A DNA stretch of 64,000 nucleotides from assembly GCA_001051155.2 (NCBI GenBank), contig JYIP02000006.1, positions 2,976,001 to 3,040,000 on the forward strand. Direction: 5' to 3'. A model generated the notes under the pieces. It was given only the letters and a program-made list of their open reading frames with translations, had not been told where the DNA came from and did not search any database. Positions 1 to 11,876 of this stretch are shown in pieces. The position numbers and the translations under genes are program-made. Each line of letters begins with the position of its first letter. The stretch's first letter is position 1. The stretch is from Chrysoporthe austroafricana. Lineage: Eukaryota > Ascomycota > Sordariomycetes > Diaporthales > Cryphonectriaceae.

Positions 1-1153
1 ACTGTCAGCTACGAGGAAGTCATGGACACTACGTCTGAAAGCGGGCTCGCTAGATTGACCGACTCCATAGTGAGGTTTTTCGGAGCTTCCATCCTGTGCT
101 CGAGGTCTGACTGCAGGTCTAGATAAAGCACGGGCTCGTCTTTGTTGACAACACCCCTTTTGACGATGCCGTCCACACTAAGAAGCTCCTGGAGCGGATT
201 GGGCCCATCAGGGAGACACACTACGGTGGCTTCTACGATTTCGTGCCTGACATGGCTAAAGCCGACACCGCTTACACCAACATAGCACTGCCCGCGCACA
301 CCGACACGACTTACTTCACAGACCCTGCCGGCCTACAAGCATTCCACATGTTGTCTCACACTGCGCTCGACGGATCGCAGCCCGCCGGAGGCGAGTCGCT
401 TCTTGTGGACGGGATTCATGCAGCAGAGATACTGCGCAGAGAGGATCCCAGGCTATTCGACGCATTGCGCCTCCGCGATGTGCCGTGGCATGCCAGCGGC
501 AATCAAGGCGTCACCATCACCCCAGCCACTTTGGAGCCTGTTATACGTACCTACCCAGACAGAGTTCCAGAGCCACCAATACTTCGCATCAGGTGGAACA
601 ACGATGACAGGGGCGGTGAGTGTTCCCGAAGACATTGAGCCGATGCGGCACCCCTTGTCTCAAGTACAGTAGTATGCCTATTTCGCATCATGAACACGTA
701 CTGACGTGAGCCTGAATTTTTCAAGTGATGCCTCTCGGCAAACTCGCCGAACCCTTGCTCAAATGGTATGAGGCCGCAAGCAAGTTCGACGAGATCCTTA
801 GGAGAAGCAGCTCGGAGTACTGGTTTCAACTGAAGCCGGGAAGAACCTTGAGTATGCCTGATCCTTGCCCGCGGCGTAACCATAGACTCGGCATTGGCTG
901 ACGACATGAAAGTCTTTGACAATTATAGAGTCCTGCACGGTCGAAGCGCATTCATAGGACTTAGAAGAATGTGTGGCGCATACAGTAAGTTTCATATGCA
1001 GTATCCTCTTTGTGCATCGAACAGTGCCTGTGCATGCCAGGGTCATCCATGTTGACAGGTCGTGATTTTGCAGTAAATTGGGATGACTTCGTGTCTTGCT
1101 GGAGAAATACAAACTTCTCTCGGGAGAAGGTGTTGGCCCAGGTAATTGGATAA
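1..1153 (+). CDS. Trimethyllysine dioxygenase (3' part, cut by window edge)
   Basis: Fe(II)/2-oxoglutarate dioxygenase that hydroxylates N6-trimethyllysine, the first step of carnitine synthesis, probably mitochondrial. Five exons fit one reading frame: 1-69, 123-615, 726-851, 913-984 and 1074-1153, with introns at 70-122, 616-725, 852-912 and 985-1073. All junctions keep phase. Visible family marks are THYGGFYDF, the HxD iron-binding motif in AHTDTTYFTDP, GGESLLVDG, and the C-terminal IFDNYRVLHGRSAF with the second histidine. The last exon reads INWDDF then WRNTNF and ends at TAA. The N-terminal zinc-binding region lies outside the window. Family assignment is firm; the gene is 5'-incomplete only because the window starts inside it. 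Confidence 0.9.
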
Positions 1154-2000
1154 ACATCAGACTGTGGCTGGGCATACGAACGTGACCAACAAGGTGGACA
1201 CAGCCAGCCCCTTTCATGAGTCGGTGTAGGAACAGAAAACAGAAGAAAAAAGAAGGAAAGTAAGAAAAAGCTTTTTGGCTTTCATTTCTCGAGCTCGTTG
1301 AAAAACAAGAAGCGTACCCGTGCATGGGTGTTGAGGTCGTATAAGTGTGCTATCTGTTGGACTTGTAGCATATACAGTTTGAAGACCTGTCATGGCCTGG
1401 TTGGAGTCGTGGAAGCTGTTTGCCGTCATGCTGCCCCCCCTTTTAGCTTATCTGCGATTGGGTTCGTGTGTGGGCGCCGCAGTAGCCCCCTAGCATCTAG
1501 ACAGGCGGCCTGGGCAATGAGCACGACATACCCCACCATTGGTCCCCTAAACCTGAACGCTACGCCCATCCCAAGCCCCGCCCCAAGGTCGTCCACCGCC
1601 CGTCCCCCAGGCCCCCAGGCCTGGCCCATGCTCCACTTTGCCATCGGAGCCAGCGAGCCTCCTTGTCTCGTCTGCTGCACTGCGATTTTCCAGCTGTTGG
1701 TCTGGACTCTGTTGTCTTCCTGTCAACCTAATCCATATGGTACCCTACAGCCGTCTGACCTCAGCCCTACCTCATCCCGACCTGCGATCCTTCACCTTCC
1801 CCCAACCTTCTTGCCTCGCAAGGCTCTGGCGACATTTTGCTGGCCCCTCAGAGACGTCAAACCCGACCGTCCGCGCAGGAGCTGGGAAGTAACTGCTGCG
1901 AGCCCTCGAATACACTCGACGCCCAGTTCAGCGCTGCTCGAACGCGGATCTCGACTTTTGACTCTTCTCGGTGCCGCTTCTCCGGACCTCGCCGCCAAAC
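1154..2000. promoter_or_regulatory. Intergenic region and probable long 5' leader of calcineurin gene
   Basis: No supported coding gene here. The stretch from about 1430 to 2000 is pyrimidine-rich and C-rich, as in fungal promoters and leaders, and ends directly at the calcineurin start codon. Open frames in it have no recognisable family. Confidence 0.4.
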
Positions 2001-3937
2001 ATGGATACCGAAGGCGCTGGCGCGCCTGGTTCCCAGGAACTTCGCAACGTCCAGGTTGACAATGCCATCCGTGCAATACAGCAGAAGAAGCCTCTGCCCG
2101 AGATCGACTTCTCTATCCACCGTATGGAGGATGGCACTGAAGTGAGCACCATGGAGAGGGTCTGCAAAGGTATGTGCACCCCGCTTGCCACCCAGCGACC
2201 GCACCCGCCAGGTCTCAGGAGCACGCGACATGCTGACCTCTTGCCCCTGATCACAGACGTTCAAGCCCCTGCCATGTTCAAGCCTACCGACGATCAGTTC
2301 TTCGAGGACGAGGCACACACTAAGCCCAACATTGCGTTTCTGAAGTCGCACTTCTACAGAGAAGGTCGATTGACCGAAGAGCAGGCGCTATGGATCATCA
2401 GGACCGGCACGGAGCTCCTACGCGCCGAGCCCAATCTCCTGGAGATGGATGCTCCGATCACGGTCTGTGGCGACGTACACGGCCAGTATTACGACCTCAT
2501 GAAGCTGTTTGAAGTGGGTGGAGACCCGGCAGAGACCAGGTATCTCTTCCTGGGCGACTACGTCGATCGTGGGTATTTCAGTATCGAATGCGTGCTGTAC
2601 CTCTGGTCGCTGAAGATCCACTACCCGAAGACGCTGTGGCTGCTGCGAGGCAACCACGAGTGTCGCCACTTGACCGACTACTTCACATTCAAGCTGGAGT
2701 GCAAGCACAAATACTCTGACACCATTTACGAGGCCTGCATGGAGTCCTTCTGCAGCTTGCCTCTTGCTGCAGTCATGAACAAGCAGTTCTTGTGCATCCA
2801 CGGCGGCCTCAGCCCAGAACTCCATACTCTCGACGACCTTCGGAATGTGAGCAAATTCTTATGCAGTTGCTTGTTGCTGGCGCCCTCCCAACTGTTTCTT
2901 TGCTGGTGGTTGACGTAGTACAGATTGATCGTTTTAGAGAACCTCCTACCCAAGGCCTGATGTGCGACATCCTCTGGGCTGACCCTCTCGAGGATTTCGG
3001 CCAGGAGAAGACGAACGACTACTTCTTGCACAACCACGTTCGGGGCTGCTCATACTTCTTCTCATACCCCGCAGCATGCGCTTTCCTCGAGAAGAACAAC
3101 TTGTTGTCCATCATCCGCGCGCATGAGGCGCAGGACGCTGGCTACAGAATGTACCGGAAGACTAGGACGACGGGCTTCCCCAGCGTTATGACGATCTTCT
3201 CTGCGCCGAACTATCTCGATGTATACAACAACAAAGCCGCTGTGCTGAAGTACGAGAACAACGTTATGAACATCCGTCAGTTCAACTGCACGCCGCATCC
3301 ATACTGGCTCCCAAATTTCATGGATGTCTTCACATGGTCGCTTCCGTTCGTCGGCGAGAAGATCACGGATATGTTGATTGCCATCTTGAGTACCTGCAGT
3401 GAGGATGAGCTTAGAGAGGACGCCTCGAGCTCGCCGGGACCCGGCTCGCCACCGATCACCCCATCGGCCATCGCAGACCCGGAGTCAATCGAGGCGAAGC
3501 GGAGAGCGATTAAGAACAAGATTCTTGCTATTGGTCGGCTGTCGCGAGTGTTCCAGGTTCTCCGAGAAGAGTCCGAGAGTGTCACGGAGCTTAAGACTGT
3601 CTCTGGAGGGAAATTGCCGGCGGGAACGCTTATGCTGGGTGCAGAGGGCATCAAGAACGCCATTAGTAGTTTCGAGGATGCCCGGAAGGTAGATCTGCAG
3701 AACGAGAGGCTGCCGCCAAGTCATGACGAGGTGACTAGGGCCAATGACGAGGAGCGACAGCAGGCGCTGGAGCGTGCAGCCAGGGAGGCTGATAATGACA
3801 AGAAGTTGCAGACGATCTCTAGGAGGCTCAGCACGTAAGTAAACGGCCCCTGTGCAGATATATGTGGTATGAGAGTTTGCGCTAATGGCAGCTATAGTGA
3901 TCGGGACACTCGTCGCAAGGGTCCTCCAACCGCCTAG
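2001..3937 (+). CDS. cnaA: Calcineurin A, catalytic subunit (Ser/Thr phosphatase 2B)
   Basis: Calcium/calmodulin-dependent protein phosphatase. Exons 2001-2169, 2257-2846, 2924-3834 and 3898-3937 join in frame to a 569-residue protein. The start [10 protein letters not shown] follows an A-rich context (CAAACATGG). Metallophosphatase motifs are all present: GDVHGQ, GDYVDRG, LRGNHEC and the SAPNYLD loop. The calcineurin B-binding helix ([20 protein letters not shown]) is followed by a Ser-Pro-rich linker ([14 protein letters not shown]), the basic calmodulin-binding helix (around [19 protein letters not shown]) and an autoinhibitory-type segment. The tail [12 protein letters not shown] is encoded by a tiny last exon after a 63-nt intron. 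Catalytic residues look intact. In fungi this enzyme drives Crz1-type calcium signalling, growth and stress responses. Confidence 0.97.
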
Positions 3938-4620
3938 GAGGTGTGTGAGAGCTGCCGATGAAGAGCGAAGTGCGAAGTCAATTGTGCGACAGATATATTT
4001 CTCTTCCTTTCCTCTCCGAGACCTCCAGTGGACGAGACATACGGATGATCATGACCGGTCCGGGGAATTGGTGCAGCAAGCATTGCATGGAACCAGGGGG
4101 CCTTCCGGTTATCACTAAGCGGGCTGTTGGGCTGTCTATGATTGGAAGCGTGCGACTCGGGGAGTAATGCATTCTCAAACCTGACACATGCAAGGCGCGG
4201 AAGAGTCTAGACACAGCAGGGCAAGTAGACCTGGATAAGCTGTACGAGGCACGACGGCCAGGTCCTGGAGGCACCTATGCTTCCTGCCGCAGCACATGAT
4301 GAAATATTCAATTCCTACTGAGTTACAGTATCACCAGCATCTGATTGTGGGCTCCATAGTCTTCAGGGGTTGCACTGCATCTTATCAGGGGAGAGAAGTC
4401 TTCAACCGCCAATCTTGCCGGAGTCTTTTCCATGTGGTGCCGTCGTATCGTACAAAGCGCACCTCGGTTCTCAGTATTGCCGTAACCGCAGGGCCTCTCG
4501 AGACCACAGCATCCAGACGTTTGACTACCAGAACGCTATATCGCTGCAGGCATCGTAGGCTCCAAATTCAGCCTGCCCACCTATGCTGAGATAGCCTTCC
4601 TCGCACCCCTCCTCCCTGCC
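3938..4620. other. Intergenic region between convergent genes
   Basis: Holds the 3' untranslated regions of the calcineurin gene and the oppositely oriented cyclase-family gene. No gene, RNA or repeat is recognised. Confidence 0.5.
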
Positions 4621-5842
4621 TCAGAAGATCGCCAGAATATTTGGAGGACTGGCCACGCCGCCCGTGACATTACAAACCTCACTACTGACAAAGAAGCTCC
4701 ACCGGCCCTCTCTCTTGCACGTCTCAGCCAGCTTCTCGAGCCAGAACAGCTCCCCGATGGGACACCCGTACCCAGCCAGGAGCACCTCGTGCAGGGCCCA
4801 GTCCTTCTGGGTCGGCCAGGCCTCGAAGCTCGGCTGGTCGCCGGCCACGGCTGCGAAGTTCTCCCAGATCCACCGGATGATCTCCTCGGACTGCTCGACG
4901 CCGCCAAAGTGGTGCGGGAGGACGTCCTGGTGGGCCCTGAGGGCCTGCGGGGACAGGGCGGCGAGCTGCACGTGCCAGCCCGTGCGGATGAAGAGGATGT
5001 CGCCGAACCGCACCTCGGTGCCTTGGTCCCGGAGGCAGGCCTGCAGGTGCGCGAGCGGGATGGGCGAGGTGGCGAAGCAGTCGAAGTCCCTGAGAGCCGG
5101 GTCGGCCTGCTTCTCGCGCCAGCTCGCGAGGTCGACGAGGATGCCCCGGCCGACGATGCCCTGCTCGGCCCACGCTGGACGTGTTCCTCTCGGTCAGCCT
5201 AACATCGTCGTCCTCTCCCACCTGCCCATTTCGATTTGGGGGGAGGGGGCGTTAGGGGGCAAGCCTCACCTTGGATGCCGTTCACAGTCGTCTTCTTCCC
5301 GTCCTTGTCCCTGCCGTGGGCGCCGATGTCCTCGAGCGTCACGCCGTTGTAGAACTTTGCCTCCTTCTGGTAGCCGAAGTGCCGCAGCCCGTCCCACTGG
5401 CTCGACACCTGCGAGTTGAAGGTCCAGACGTCATCGTGCACGATCCGCGGTGGCTTCTGGAAGAGGTCCTGGTGGAAGAGCTTTCGCTGGAAGAAGCCCG
5501 ACTCCTCGCCCTGCGCGTCGAGGGGCCAGTTGAGCGAGACCCTGTGCGAGTTATTAACTGATGACTTATGGCGAGAATCTGTGGGGAGGATCCGTGATTT
5601 CTCTGAGTGGGCGCCGGCCCCCGCCCTCGAAATAAAGCAAGCCTCGCAGCAGACACATACCGGATTCCCTTCTGGATCTCGCTCCTCGCAGCCGCAGCGA
5701 CACGTTTATCGGTGAGCCTGTTCAGGGTCCCCAGCTCATCCTGGTCGCCATACAGCCCCCAGGCTGAGTGGTGCGGATCCCCCTGCCTCAGGGGGAGGCT
5801 GTCGAAGCTGGGGATGCCGTTCTCGTTCAGCGCAGGAGCCAT
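4621..5842 (-). CDS. Cyclase-family protein (kynurenine formamidase-like fold)
   Basis: Three exons on the minus strand, 5842-5661, 5541-5270 and 5174-4621, give a 335-residue protein; donors are GTATGT and GTGAGG, and phases match. It opens MAPALNENGIPSFDSLPL, followed by DELGTLNRLT, a mark of the putative cyclase/formamidase family (PF04199). The middle has SQWDGLRHFGYQ, where W-D-G-L-x-H supplies metal-binding-like residues, then GIVGRGILVD and, near the end, FGDILFIRTGWH. Bacterial relatives include metal-dependent kynurenine formamidases. Many fungi carry several diverged copies whose substrate is unknown, so the exact reaction is not assigned. It is divergently placed from the methyltransferase gene downstream. 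Confidence 0.85.
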
Positions 5843-6408
5843 CTTTGGAGTGTTGCAGGCCTATGCGAGTCTCTCGGCCACGGGGTCGATCCTATTTTCT
5901 GCAGAGCATACACGTTACATGTGCCTTTTCCGCAATCGCGAGGAGCTGCCCTTGGGATTGTTATATAGATCGCCCTGGGCGGGGAAGCCGCCTCTCCGGT
6001 ATCGATCCGTGCCCCGCGGATGAGGGCTCGGCCCGCCGCCGTCGCCGTCGTCATTCCTGCTCGGCGTTCTTTACCGCGAGACCGCAAGCCTGTCGCGTCG
6101 AGGTGGAACAGCGGGCGCCTCGTCGCAAATGAGTTATGCCCAATTTGTCAGCCCTCCCAGGCCGTATTTCGATGCCATCGTGTGCCCCCAAAGCGGCGCA
6201 GGGCCCACGAGGTGCAGCGGTTCCAAATACTTAGCAGCGGGTGTACTTAGCCGGGGGTTCGGGTCCACCGCGGTGATGAATTTGTCGAGAACGGCCGGAT
6301 AAGGTCTAAGAAAAAATACTGGCCACCCGTAAGGATCCTCGATGCAACCTGACCTGAGTTGGCCTAGGGATCCGGTCGCTACTTGAAGGCATAACAAGTC
6401 TTGTCACC
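5843..6408. promoter_or_regulatory. Divergent promoter region
   Basis: Separates the minus-strand cyclase-family gene from the plus-strand methyltransferase gene. No specific operator or RNA gene recognised. Confidence 0.4.
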
Positions 6409-7582
6409 GTGCGATCGATCCCAGCCCCTGAGGTCGAGGGGCCATCGATGCCTCGCATCGCACCCTCCGTCATCCGCCGCGCATACCAGATCTCACCGCA
6501 CGCGGCTGTACTGCTGCCAGCGTGTCGAGACCTGCCCTCGGCCCTGAACGAGCTGAGGTGGGTACGGGACCACGTCCAGCAGCAGCAGCAGCAACAGCCC
6601 GGACCCGCGTCCGCCCTGCAGGCTGAACTCCGTGTCGCCTCGCTGTGCCGGCGCCGCGGGAGGGGGGAGCCACTGCAATATGTCCTCGGCACGCAGCCGT
6701 TTGGGGACCTAGAGCTAAGGTGCCGCCCCGGCGTGCTAATACCAAGGTGTGTATTACATTGGACGTTGGTCCCCTTCATGAGGCGATAGAAAGCCGCCCT
6801 GACGCGAGCCCAGACCCGAGCCAGAGGCCTACACGACGCATCTAGCCGCCCTCATCAGGCATGCGCAGCTCCTGGGCGCCTCGCCCCAGTCCCTGAGGGC
6901 CCTGGATCTCTGCACGGGCACAGGCTGCATAGCCCTCCTCCTCTACTCTATCGTCTCCCGCTGCACGCCTCATCTCCACGTCCGTGGCGTGGACATCTCG
7001 CCCCACGCCGTTGGCCTCGCGAGGGAGAACATCCGCTACAACACCGCCAAGCGCCGCCTTTCGCCCCCCAGACCGCCAGGCCGCTCCCTCGTCTTCAGCC
7101 AGGGCGACATCTTCTCGGACGCCCTTCTCGACTCGCTCGTGTCTGAGGCGCGGCTGGACATCCTGGTCTGCAACCCGCCCTATGTCTCCCAGTGGGGCTT
7201 CAACCACCAGACGGCGCGGAGCGTGCGGAACTACGAGCCCAAGATCGCGCAGGTGCCGATGGTTGTGTATCCCGGCGGCCACGCGCCCGAGGATGTGTTC
7301 TACGCGCGGCTGTTGGACATCGGTGCAAGGCTGAGGCCACGTGTGATGCTCTTTGAAGTAGGAGACTTGGGGCAGGCGCTGAGGGTCATTGAGATGGCGT
7401 CGCGGCATGAGGGTCTGGTGGATACAGGGGCAGGGGGAGTCGAGGTGGAGGTATGGAGAGATTGGCCCGATGCTGCGCCCGAGGAGGACGAAGAGACCTC
7501 AGCTGTGGTGTGTGACAGGACCAAGAAGGTGCCCGTAAAGGGGAGTGGCCACGGCCGGTCTGTATTCATACAATGTAGATGA
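6409..7582 (+). CDS. Protein N5-glutamine methyltransferase, HemK/PrmC type (probably mitochondrial MTQ1-like)
   Basis: SAM-dependent enzyme of the family that methylates the GGQ glutamine of peptide release factors. Exons 6409-6746 and 6814-7582 join in phase to about 368 residues. A GTGTGT donor follows GVLIP, and the acceptor restores an Arg and PEPEAYTTHL. The family signatures are clear: GEPLQYVLG, the helix after PRPE, the SAM-binding LDLCTGTGCIALLL and the catalytic NPPY (CNPPYVSQW). The usual PRPETE motif reads PRPEPE here. A CAG/CAA run at about 6579-6599 encodes a short poly-Gln stretch in the N-terminal substrate-binding domain. The start may instead be the Met at 6448. It converges with the leucyl-tRNA synthetase gene, leaving only 89 bp between stops. 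Confidence 0.9.
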
Positions 7583-7671
7583 AGCTCAACAGAGCCGTCT
7601 AATAATGCAGCCGGTTTGCCATGCAGTATTGTACACATAATACCCCGCAGAATGTATGAGGTGGATATCTT

Positions 7672-10600
7672 CTACAGTACAAAGTTTACAACGCGTCCGC
7701 TACGGGCCACGATGACCTTCTTGGCCGAACGGATCGCATCCGCGTCACCTAGCTTTGACGCGCCGTCTGCCTCGAGGATCCTATCCACGAACCACGCCTT
7801 CAGCTCGTCGTCCTTCATTCCGTTCTCTGGCGGCCTGGGTATGTCAACTGCGACTCTGAGCTTTCCGTTGATCTGCACCGCGCATGCTTGTGTCCTCGAC
7901 TTCAGGAGAGGAAGCGTTCCATCCGGCGTAGGAAAACGCACAGAACCTGAGAAGAGCGGCTCTGTTGCCCCGAGTATTTGCCAGCACTCAGACGCGAAAG
8001 CCGGTGCGATGGGCGCCAGCATCCTGACAAGCGCCGAGATAGCAGCGCAGCGCATCCTGCCGTAGGCCTCGGGATGCGCCGTGATGGTATTGGTCAGGCT
8101 CATTAGATCAGAGACGACGGTGTTGAGTGAGTATACGTCGTGATAAGAGGCCGTCACGGACTCGATCGTCCGCTGCAATTCCCTCCATAAAGCAAAGTTG
8201 ATATCCCACCATGCCAGGTCGAGCTGGCTCATTTCGGGCACCTTCTTCGCCGTCTTCACAACAAGTCCGGAGAGCAATTCGTCGCTGATGTCAGTCACGG
8301 GGTAATCTGCCTTTGCCACAAGATCGTAGACCCGGCCAAGCCAGCGCGTCACGCCAGTGATCTTATCCTCATCCCAATTCACCACGTCGCTAACTGGTGC
8401 TTGAAAGAGCATGTGTGCCCGGGTAGCGTCAGCTCCGTATTTAGCAATGAATTCGGTAGGATCGACGCCATTGAACTTGGATTTCGACATCTTCTCGTAG
8501 CTGACAGTTGCTGTCTCCCCAGAGGCAATAACCTTCGGGTCGAAAGGGTCTTGCAGATCGACCTCTTCAGGTCTCAGAAAGCGGCCATTGGAAGGGTCGA
8601 CGAATGTCTTTCCATGAACCATGCCCTGGGTGATGAGACGGGTAAATGGTTCGTGAACAGCCTCTGGTGATCCTTGAGGAGCGAGAGCCGACGTCATGAG
8701 AAACTTGTAGATGAAGCGGGCATAGAGAAGATGCAAGATTGCGTGCTCTATACCCCCAACGTAGAGGTCGACGGGGAGTAGAGAAGCCTTTTCGGCAGAG
8801 TACGGTGCGGTAGCATTGTGTGGATCGATGAAACGCATGTAGTACCAACTTGAGTCGACGAATGTGTCCATGGTATCAGTATCCCTCTTCGCAGAACCAC
8901 CACACTTGGGACAAGAAGTGTTGACCCATTCGGTGGCCGACTCGAGTGGGTTTCCCGGCTTTCCTTCCGCCCAGTGGTTGTCAACTTCCGGCAACTTGAC
9001 CGGTAGCTGATCGTCAGGCACCGGCACAGCACCGCATGAGCCGCAATGAACGATGGGAATCGGTGTGCCCCAGTACCTCTGGCGGCTGACAAGCCAGTCT
9101 CTGAGTCTCCATTTCTCGACTGGCTTGGCCAGCCCGACATCCTCTAGCTTTTGAACCAACATCTGTCCACCTTCTCGGGACGACTTGCCCTTTAAAGGAC
9201 CGCTGTGCGCCGTCATGACACCGTGCGCAGTGAATGGCTCATTTGGCATCGTCGTTGTAGTCTCGTCCTCTGAAGCTGCCAGCACGAAACGCACAGGTTG
9301 GTCGTAGTGGTGCTCCTTCCAGAAGGCGTTGTCGCGAAGATCGTGCCCCGGAACTCCCATGACGGCACCCTCCCCGTAGTCGCCGAGGACATATGGAGCA
9401 ACGTACACTGGCAGCGACTCCTTTGAGAGAGCCGGTGTATCTTCTTGGTACGCTAGGGGATTGATAGCCCGTAGGCTAGGGAGCATGTATCCAACCTTGG
9501 AGTCTGGCGGCAGGCCAGGTAAGGTGTCTAGGAATGCCTGCAGCTCAGCATCCGTCTCAGCAAGGTGCTGTACGACCGGATGCGAGGCTGCAAGTGCCAA
9601 GTACTGAACACCAAACAGCGTGTCAGGCCTGGTGGTGAAAACCTCAATCGCAGCGTGGACATCCTGGCTATGGGCCATGATGGGAAACTTGATCATTGCC
9701 CCCTCGGACTTGCCAAGCCAGTTCTTCTGCATGGCAAGGACCCTCTCAGGCCATGCGTTGTCTTTCGCCAGTACCTCGAGGTCCTGCAGCAGAGACTCCC
9801 GAAATTCGGAGATCTTGAGGAACCACTGCTTCAGCCGGCGCTTCTCGACCTTGGCACCGGACCTCCAGGAGCAACCATTAGCATCCACCTGTTCATTCGC
9901 CAGCACGGTCTTGTCCACGGGATCATAATTGACCTCAGCCTCGGCTTGGTATGCCAGCCCCTTCTCGTGTAGCATTAGGAAGATCTTCTGGGTATGTTTG
10001 TAGTATTCAGGATCACATGTGGAGATTTCCTGCGTGTTGAAATGTGTCAGTCGCACGTCCCCACGAAGCAATCCGGACCAGTACCTACACGGTCCCAGCC
10101 CCAGCTGCCATTCATGCACCCCATCTGCTCTTTCATCCTGGTGATATTACTCTTCGTCCATACTGCAGGGTTGATGCCTCGCTGAAGGGCAGCATTCTCC
10201 GCGGGCAGGCCAAAGGCATCCCATCCCATAGGAAGGATGGTCTTCTCCGCCTGAAGGGTGTAGAACCTCGCGAGCACATCGGCGATGGTGTAGACGCGCA
10301 GGTGGCCAATGTGAAGGTGGCCAGAAGGGTATGGGAACATTGGCAAGATGTATTTGCGCTGCTTGTGTGCGTCTGCCCCGTCTTGGGGCTGTTCTCGCTT
10401 CAGGCGATCCCATTCTGCACGCCACTTCTCGTCCAGGGCAGGAAGGTCGAGCTTTGGCACCTGCACTGCACTCAGTTGTGCAGGCTTCTTCCGCCCCCTC
10501 GCCTCGGCCGAGTCCCGCTCGATCGCGGCCAGACGTTCATCGTGGTCTGGTTGAGACGCTGTCGATGCGGCGCGCCATGCTGGCAAGCGGTGGCAACGAG

Positions 10601-10679
10601 AAGCTCTCGTCAGGAGGGTGCGAGAGATGTGTAAGTTGGGTAGTCGGCGGCCTGCTGGCCGCATGTAGATTAACGGCAT
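7672..10679 (-). CDS. Leucyl-tRNA synthetase, mitochondrial
   Basis: Charges tRNA-Leu in mitochondria; in some fungi the enzyme also helps group I intron splicing. Two exons, 10679-10089 and 10029-7672, are joined by a short intron (donor GTAGGT, acceptor CAG) in phase 0 and give 982 residues. The start [12 protein letters not shown] is Arg-rich and lacks acidic residues, as in a mitochondrial presequence; an in-frame Met at 10904 would add an unlikely extension. Class I motifs are present: [14 protein letters not shown] (HIGH) and [10 protein letters not shown] (KMSKS). The editing (CP1) domain contains TTRPDTLFG and [12 protein letters not shown], and the synthetase core contains [13 protein letters not shown]. 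The bacterial-type architecture supports the organellar rather than cytosolic form. Confidence 0.96.
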
Positions 10680-11876
10680 GGTGAGGGCGCATTCATTCTC
10701 GCAGGCTGAAGCTGCGTGCTTCGTTTGCGCACAAACTGAAGCCAAGGAGGACGTGGTGGGAGGGAGGGTGTCTACGAGTCCATGCTGCCAGGCGTTTTCC
10801 AGAAGTCGAATGGAGAAATTCTGGAGCAACGGTCTGATAAGAGCTCCAGGTCCCGAGATCCAGGGTCCTCCCCGCTCGGTCCGTACACGGTAGCTGCATC
10901 TCAAGCCTCGCGTCTCGGAGACGCGTAGTATGACGCCATAGGCAACGTGTCAGAAGTCCAGTCAGGGTCACAACCCAGGAAGCTGACGGGACTCTGGATC
11001 TGCGCCTGGAGGGGAGACAGTCTTCCCAGGCTCCGGGTCGGAATGCATATCTACGGTCTTGTGTGTGCTAGAAGGATTATCGAGTCAGATCTCAGCGCCT
11101 ACTGCCAGGTAAATTTAGTAGTAGGCCAGGCAGGGTGGCAGGGTGGCGGTCGAAGCAGGAACCTGCAGGGCTGACAGGGGGGCTTGATTAAGCTCGTCGG
11201 CCCTGGGAGCAGCTGCCGAAACCACGCTTGACCGCTACTGGCGTGTGCCGGAGCACGAGCCCACCCAGGCCTGCTGGGCTAGCAGCGTCTGACCACTCAG
11301 GACGGCTCCTGTCCCTGTCTGCGTGCGGTAGGGGGCTTCTGAGCCTGGACGGGTTGCACCAGTACGCATGTACCGTACCACACATGGGACTACGTAGGGG
11401 TACGCGGTAGGGGCTACTGGGTAAGGGCAGGCCTGGTTCGACGCTCAACTGTGTCTGCGGGCGTGCGAAAGGGGGCCTGTCATCGTTCCTGGGGACAGAC
11501 GACCTCTTTGCCCAGTGCGCTGTTCAGCCTACTTTTTGACTCTCATGCCCTCCGTGTCCTCCTCCTGGCCGACCCCGATCTTGATTACCTTTCTTCGCCA
11601 TTGCTCTGCGCAGGCGACAGTACTGATTTCTTGCTAGTCTTTCCCGTGCTTCACCGGTGCCTGCGCTCGCGCGAGCAGCCGTCACCGGCCTCAAGACGGT
11701 TGTTGACCTTCCGGACCGCGGGCAGAATACTCTCGAGTTTGCGCTTGGAACCCGAACATGGTCGCTTCGGTGCGGCGGCCTGCATAGCGGACGATATCGA
11801 GACTCTGGAGGACTCACCGAGGACTCTTTGCAGACGAATCTGACGGACTCGCCTGCAGGACACCAACCTCTTCACC
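10680..11876. promoter_or_regulatory. Divergent intergenic region
   Basis: About 1.2 kb between the minus-strand synthetase and the plus-strand permease. The stretch just before the permease ATG (about 11530-11876) is pyrimidine-rich and probably its 5' leader. Open frames here look like chance frames in GC-rich DNA. Confidence 0.4.

Noticed and set aside
4724..5221. Long Arg/Pro-rich frame overlapping the cyclase-family gene
   Set aside because: Typical frame-shifted shadow of a GC-rich exon.
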